Shown: positions 62,776 through 64,000 of the stretch, in pieces
Layout: every line of letters begins with the position of its first letter
Numbering within the stretch: position 1 is the stretch's first letter
Assembly: GCA_038323575.1 (NCBI GenBank)
Contig: JBBQHB010000002.1
Span: 1-64,000 of the forward strand
Reading direction: 5' to 3'
DNA: 64,000 nt
Source of the DNA: CAINVV01 sp038323575
Lineage (GTDB): Bacteria > Bacteroidota > Bacteroidia > Bacteroidales > Prolixibacteraceae
Made by a program: the position numbers and the translations under genes
The notes under the pieces: generated by a model
Seen by the model: only the letters and a program-made list of their open reading frames with translations
Databases searched by the model: none
What the model was told of the DNA's origin: nothing

Positions 62776-64000
62776 TCACCAACCTGTCTGATTTGGAAAC
62801 TAACTTCGAAGCATCTGTCGGAGCCTTGTTTGGGAAGATTGAATTTTTACCTTTTTCAATCAATACCCTTTCAGGGCTTCTTGTGTTATGCTTACTTCTG
62901 GGCCTGTCTGCGATAATTTCAGGGGCTGAAGTAGCACTTTTCTCCCTTGAACCCAAAGATATAGCGTCGCTTAAATCAAACAAAAAACGGCCGGCACAAT
63001 TGATTCTTAAACTGCTTTCCGAACCGGAACAATTGCTTGCCTCTGTTCTGGTGGGAAATAATTTCGTCAACATTGCCATTGTCCTGCTGGCTTCAAATAT
63101 TTCCGATTCTCTGATAAGTTTCGGAGATGCCAAAACATTCGAATTTATATTTCAGATTGTCTTCATCACCTTTCTGCTACTCCTTTTCGGCGAAATCGTA
63201 CCTAAAGTTTACGCAGCCCACTATCCGAAAGCATTTGCCTTAAAAATCTCACCGTTTATCTATGTAATAGGCAAAATCGCAAGACCAATCAATTATGTCC
63301 TGATTCATTCTACCTCATTTATAAACAAAAGAATGAACAGACACCGGCGTGTCCTCTCCATCGATGAGATTTCAAAGGCTTTAAAACTATCCAACCATGA
63401 AGATCTGAGCGATGACAAAGAAATACTCGAAGGCATTGTCAAATTCGGGTCCAAGAGTGTGAGTGAAATTATGCATTCCCGTATGGATATGGTGGTCATT
63501 GACTTTAAATTCAATTTCAACGAAGTGCTTGATACAGTGCGAAAAGCGGGATATTCACGCATTCCTGTCTGTTCAGGAACACTCGACCAGATCAGGGGAG
63601 TTTTGTACCTCAAAGACCTCCTGCCGCATATTACCAAAGGTGTTTCGTTTAAATGGCAGCAGTTAATCAGGCCGCCTTTTTTCATTCCTGCAACAAAGAA
63701 GATTGACGACCTTCTGGAAGAGTTCCAGAAATCCAAGGTGCATCTGGCCGTTGTGGTGGATGAATTCGGAGGCACTTCAGGATTGGTTACCCTTGAAGAT
63801 ATTCTGGAAGAGATTGTTGGCGACATTGCCGATGAATTTGATATCGAAGAGAAATTTTTTACCCGGCTCGGACCCAATGAATATCTGTTTGATGCGAAAA
63901 CATTACTCAACGATTTCTACAAAGTGGTTGAATGTGAAGAAGATGTATTCGAAGAGTTCAAAGGCGACGCCGATACACTGGCAGGCCTGATCCTGGAACT
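62772..64000 (+). CDS. gldE: GldE-like CNNM/CBS membrane protein, partial
   Basis: Runs off the end of the window, so only about 409 residues are seen. From TTG 62772 it reads an N-terminal CNNM membrane domain (ISGAEVALFSLEP, ASVLVGNNFVNIAIV, LLLLFGEIVPKVYA), a linker, then two CBS motifs (DMVVIDFKFNFNEVLDTVR, GYSRIPVC; LAVVVDEFGGTSGLVTLEDILEEIVGDI) and the start of a CorC/HlyC domain. In gliding Bacteroidota GldE follows ssb; the homologue here may serve envelope or lipoprotein biology without gliding. TTG 62793 is another possible start. Confidence 0.85.
   Translation, partial: MITNLSDLETNFEASVGALFGKIEFLPFSINTLSGLLVLCLLLGLSAIISGAEVALFSLEPKDIASLKSNKKRPAQLILKLLSEPEQLLASVLVGNNFVNIAIVLLASNISDSLISFGDAKTFEFIFQIVFITFLLLLFGEIVPKVYAAHYPKAFALKISPFIYVIGKIARPINYVLIHSTSFINKRMNRHRRVLSIDEISKALKLSNHEDLSDDKEILEGIVKFGSKSVSEIMHSRMDMVVIDFKFNFNEVLDTVRKAGYSRIPVCSGTLDQIRGVLYLKDLLPHITKGVSFKWQQLIRPPFFIPATKKIDDLLEEFQKSKVHLAVVVDEFGGTSGLVTLEDILEEIVGDIADEFDIEEKFFTRLGPNEYLFDAKTLLNDFYKVVECEEDVFEEFKGDADTLAGLILE

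Noticed and set aside
63305..63910. 201-codon antisense frame in the gldE-like gene
   Set aside because: Serine-rich shadow frame opposite a clear CNNM/CBS coding sequence.

Overview
The window looks like a chromosomal segment of a member of the Bacteroidota, most likely near the Bacteroidales/Marinilabiliales. The evidence is mixed. Several genes carry the Bacteroidota -7 promoter box TAnnTTTG just upstream, and purine-rich ribosome binding sites are nearly absent. Lineage-typical families are present: a DUF6089 outer-membrane protein, two tandem Skp/OmpH chaperones beside BamA, TamB next to TsaD, a GldE-type protein after ssb, and a 30-residue AURKAIP1/COX24-domain protein. No species can be named from sequence alone.

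Layout. 0.2-3.5 kb: a + strand sugar operon (MFS transporter, nucleotidyltransferase, anomeric-type sugar kinase). 3.6-11.7 kb: a - strand envelope cluster in transcription order CBS protein, nadK, DUF6089 protein, uppS, bamA, two ompH genes, murI. 11.7-15.9 kb: pdxJ, a hydrolase, an NlpC/P60 peptidase, a VOC protein and a short-chain dehydrogenase. 16.2-21.6 kb: a signalling block with a hybrid kinase, a receiver-PAS-kinase fusion, two tandem paralogous LuxR-type regulators and a coiled-coil protein. 21.7-25.0 kb: a beta-helix remnant, a PhoD-like phosphatase and a sulfatase. 25.3-26.4 kb: a decayed patch (serine-recombinase remnant and Fic pseudogene) beside three tRNA genes. 26.5-46.5 kb: mostly housekeeping genes (SPFH protein, ClC channel, glyA, a DGK-type kinase, tsaD, tamB, tonB-like, typA, a PadR/PspC operon, map, miaA, smpB).

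46.6-56.0 kb is an accessory, defence-island-like region that reads visibly more A+T-rich. It holds a DUF4143-type ATPase, a DUF2442-XRE protein, a WYL regulator, an overcoming-lysogeny-like ATPase with an unrecognised partner one base apart, a divergent methyltransferase/DUF1848 pair, and a frameshifted TPR gene. The best candidates for an undescribed system are the ATPase-partner-WYL-XRE run and the methyltransferase-DUF1848 pair. 56-64 kb returns to core genes: a nicotinamidase-like hydrolase, dsbD, rng, the COX24-domain protein, an HU protein, mutY, ssb and a gldE-like gene that runs off the end.

The most striking non-coding signal is a set of word-like simple repeats and long inverted repeats placed at gene 3' ends. 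They include (AAAGGAT)n at four sites, a decamer AGTGARCTAA array in inverted copies after miaA, a GAAACCC array pair before smpB, and a perfect 32-bp inverted repeat between ompH and murI. In at least four cases (pdxJ, padR, miaA, ompH) the repeat contains the gene's stop codon.
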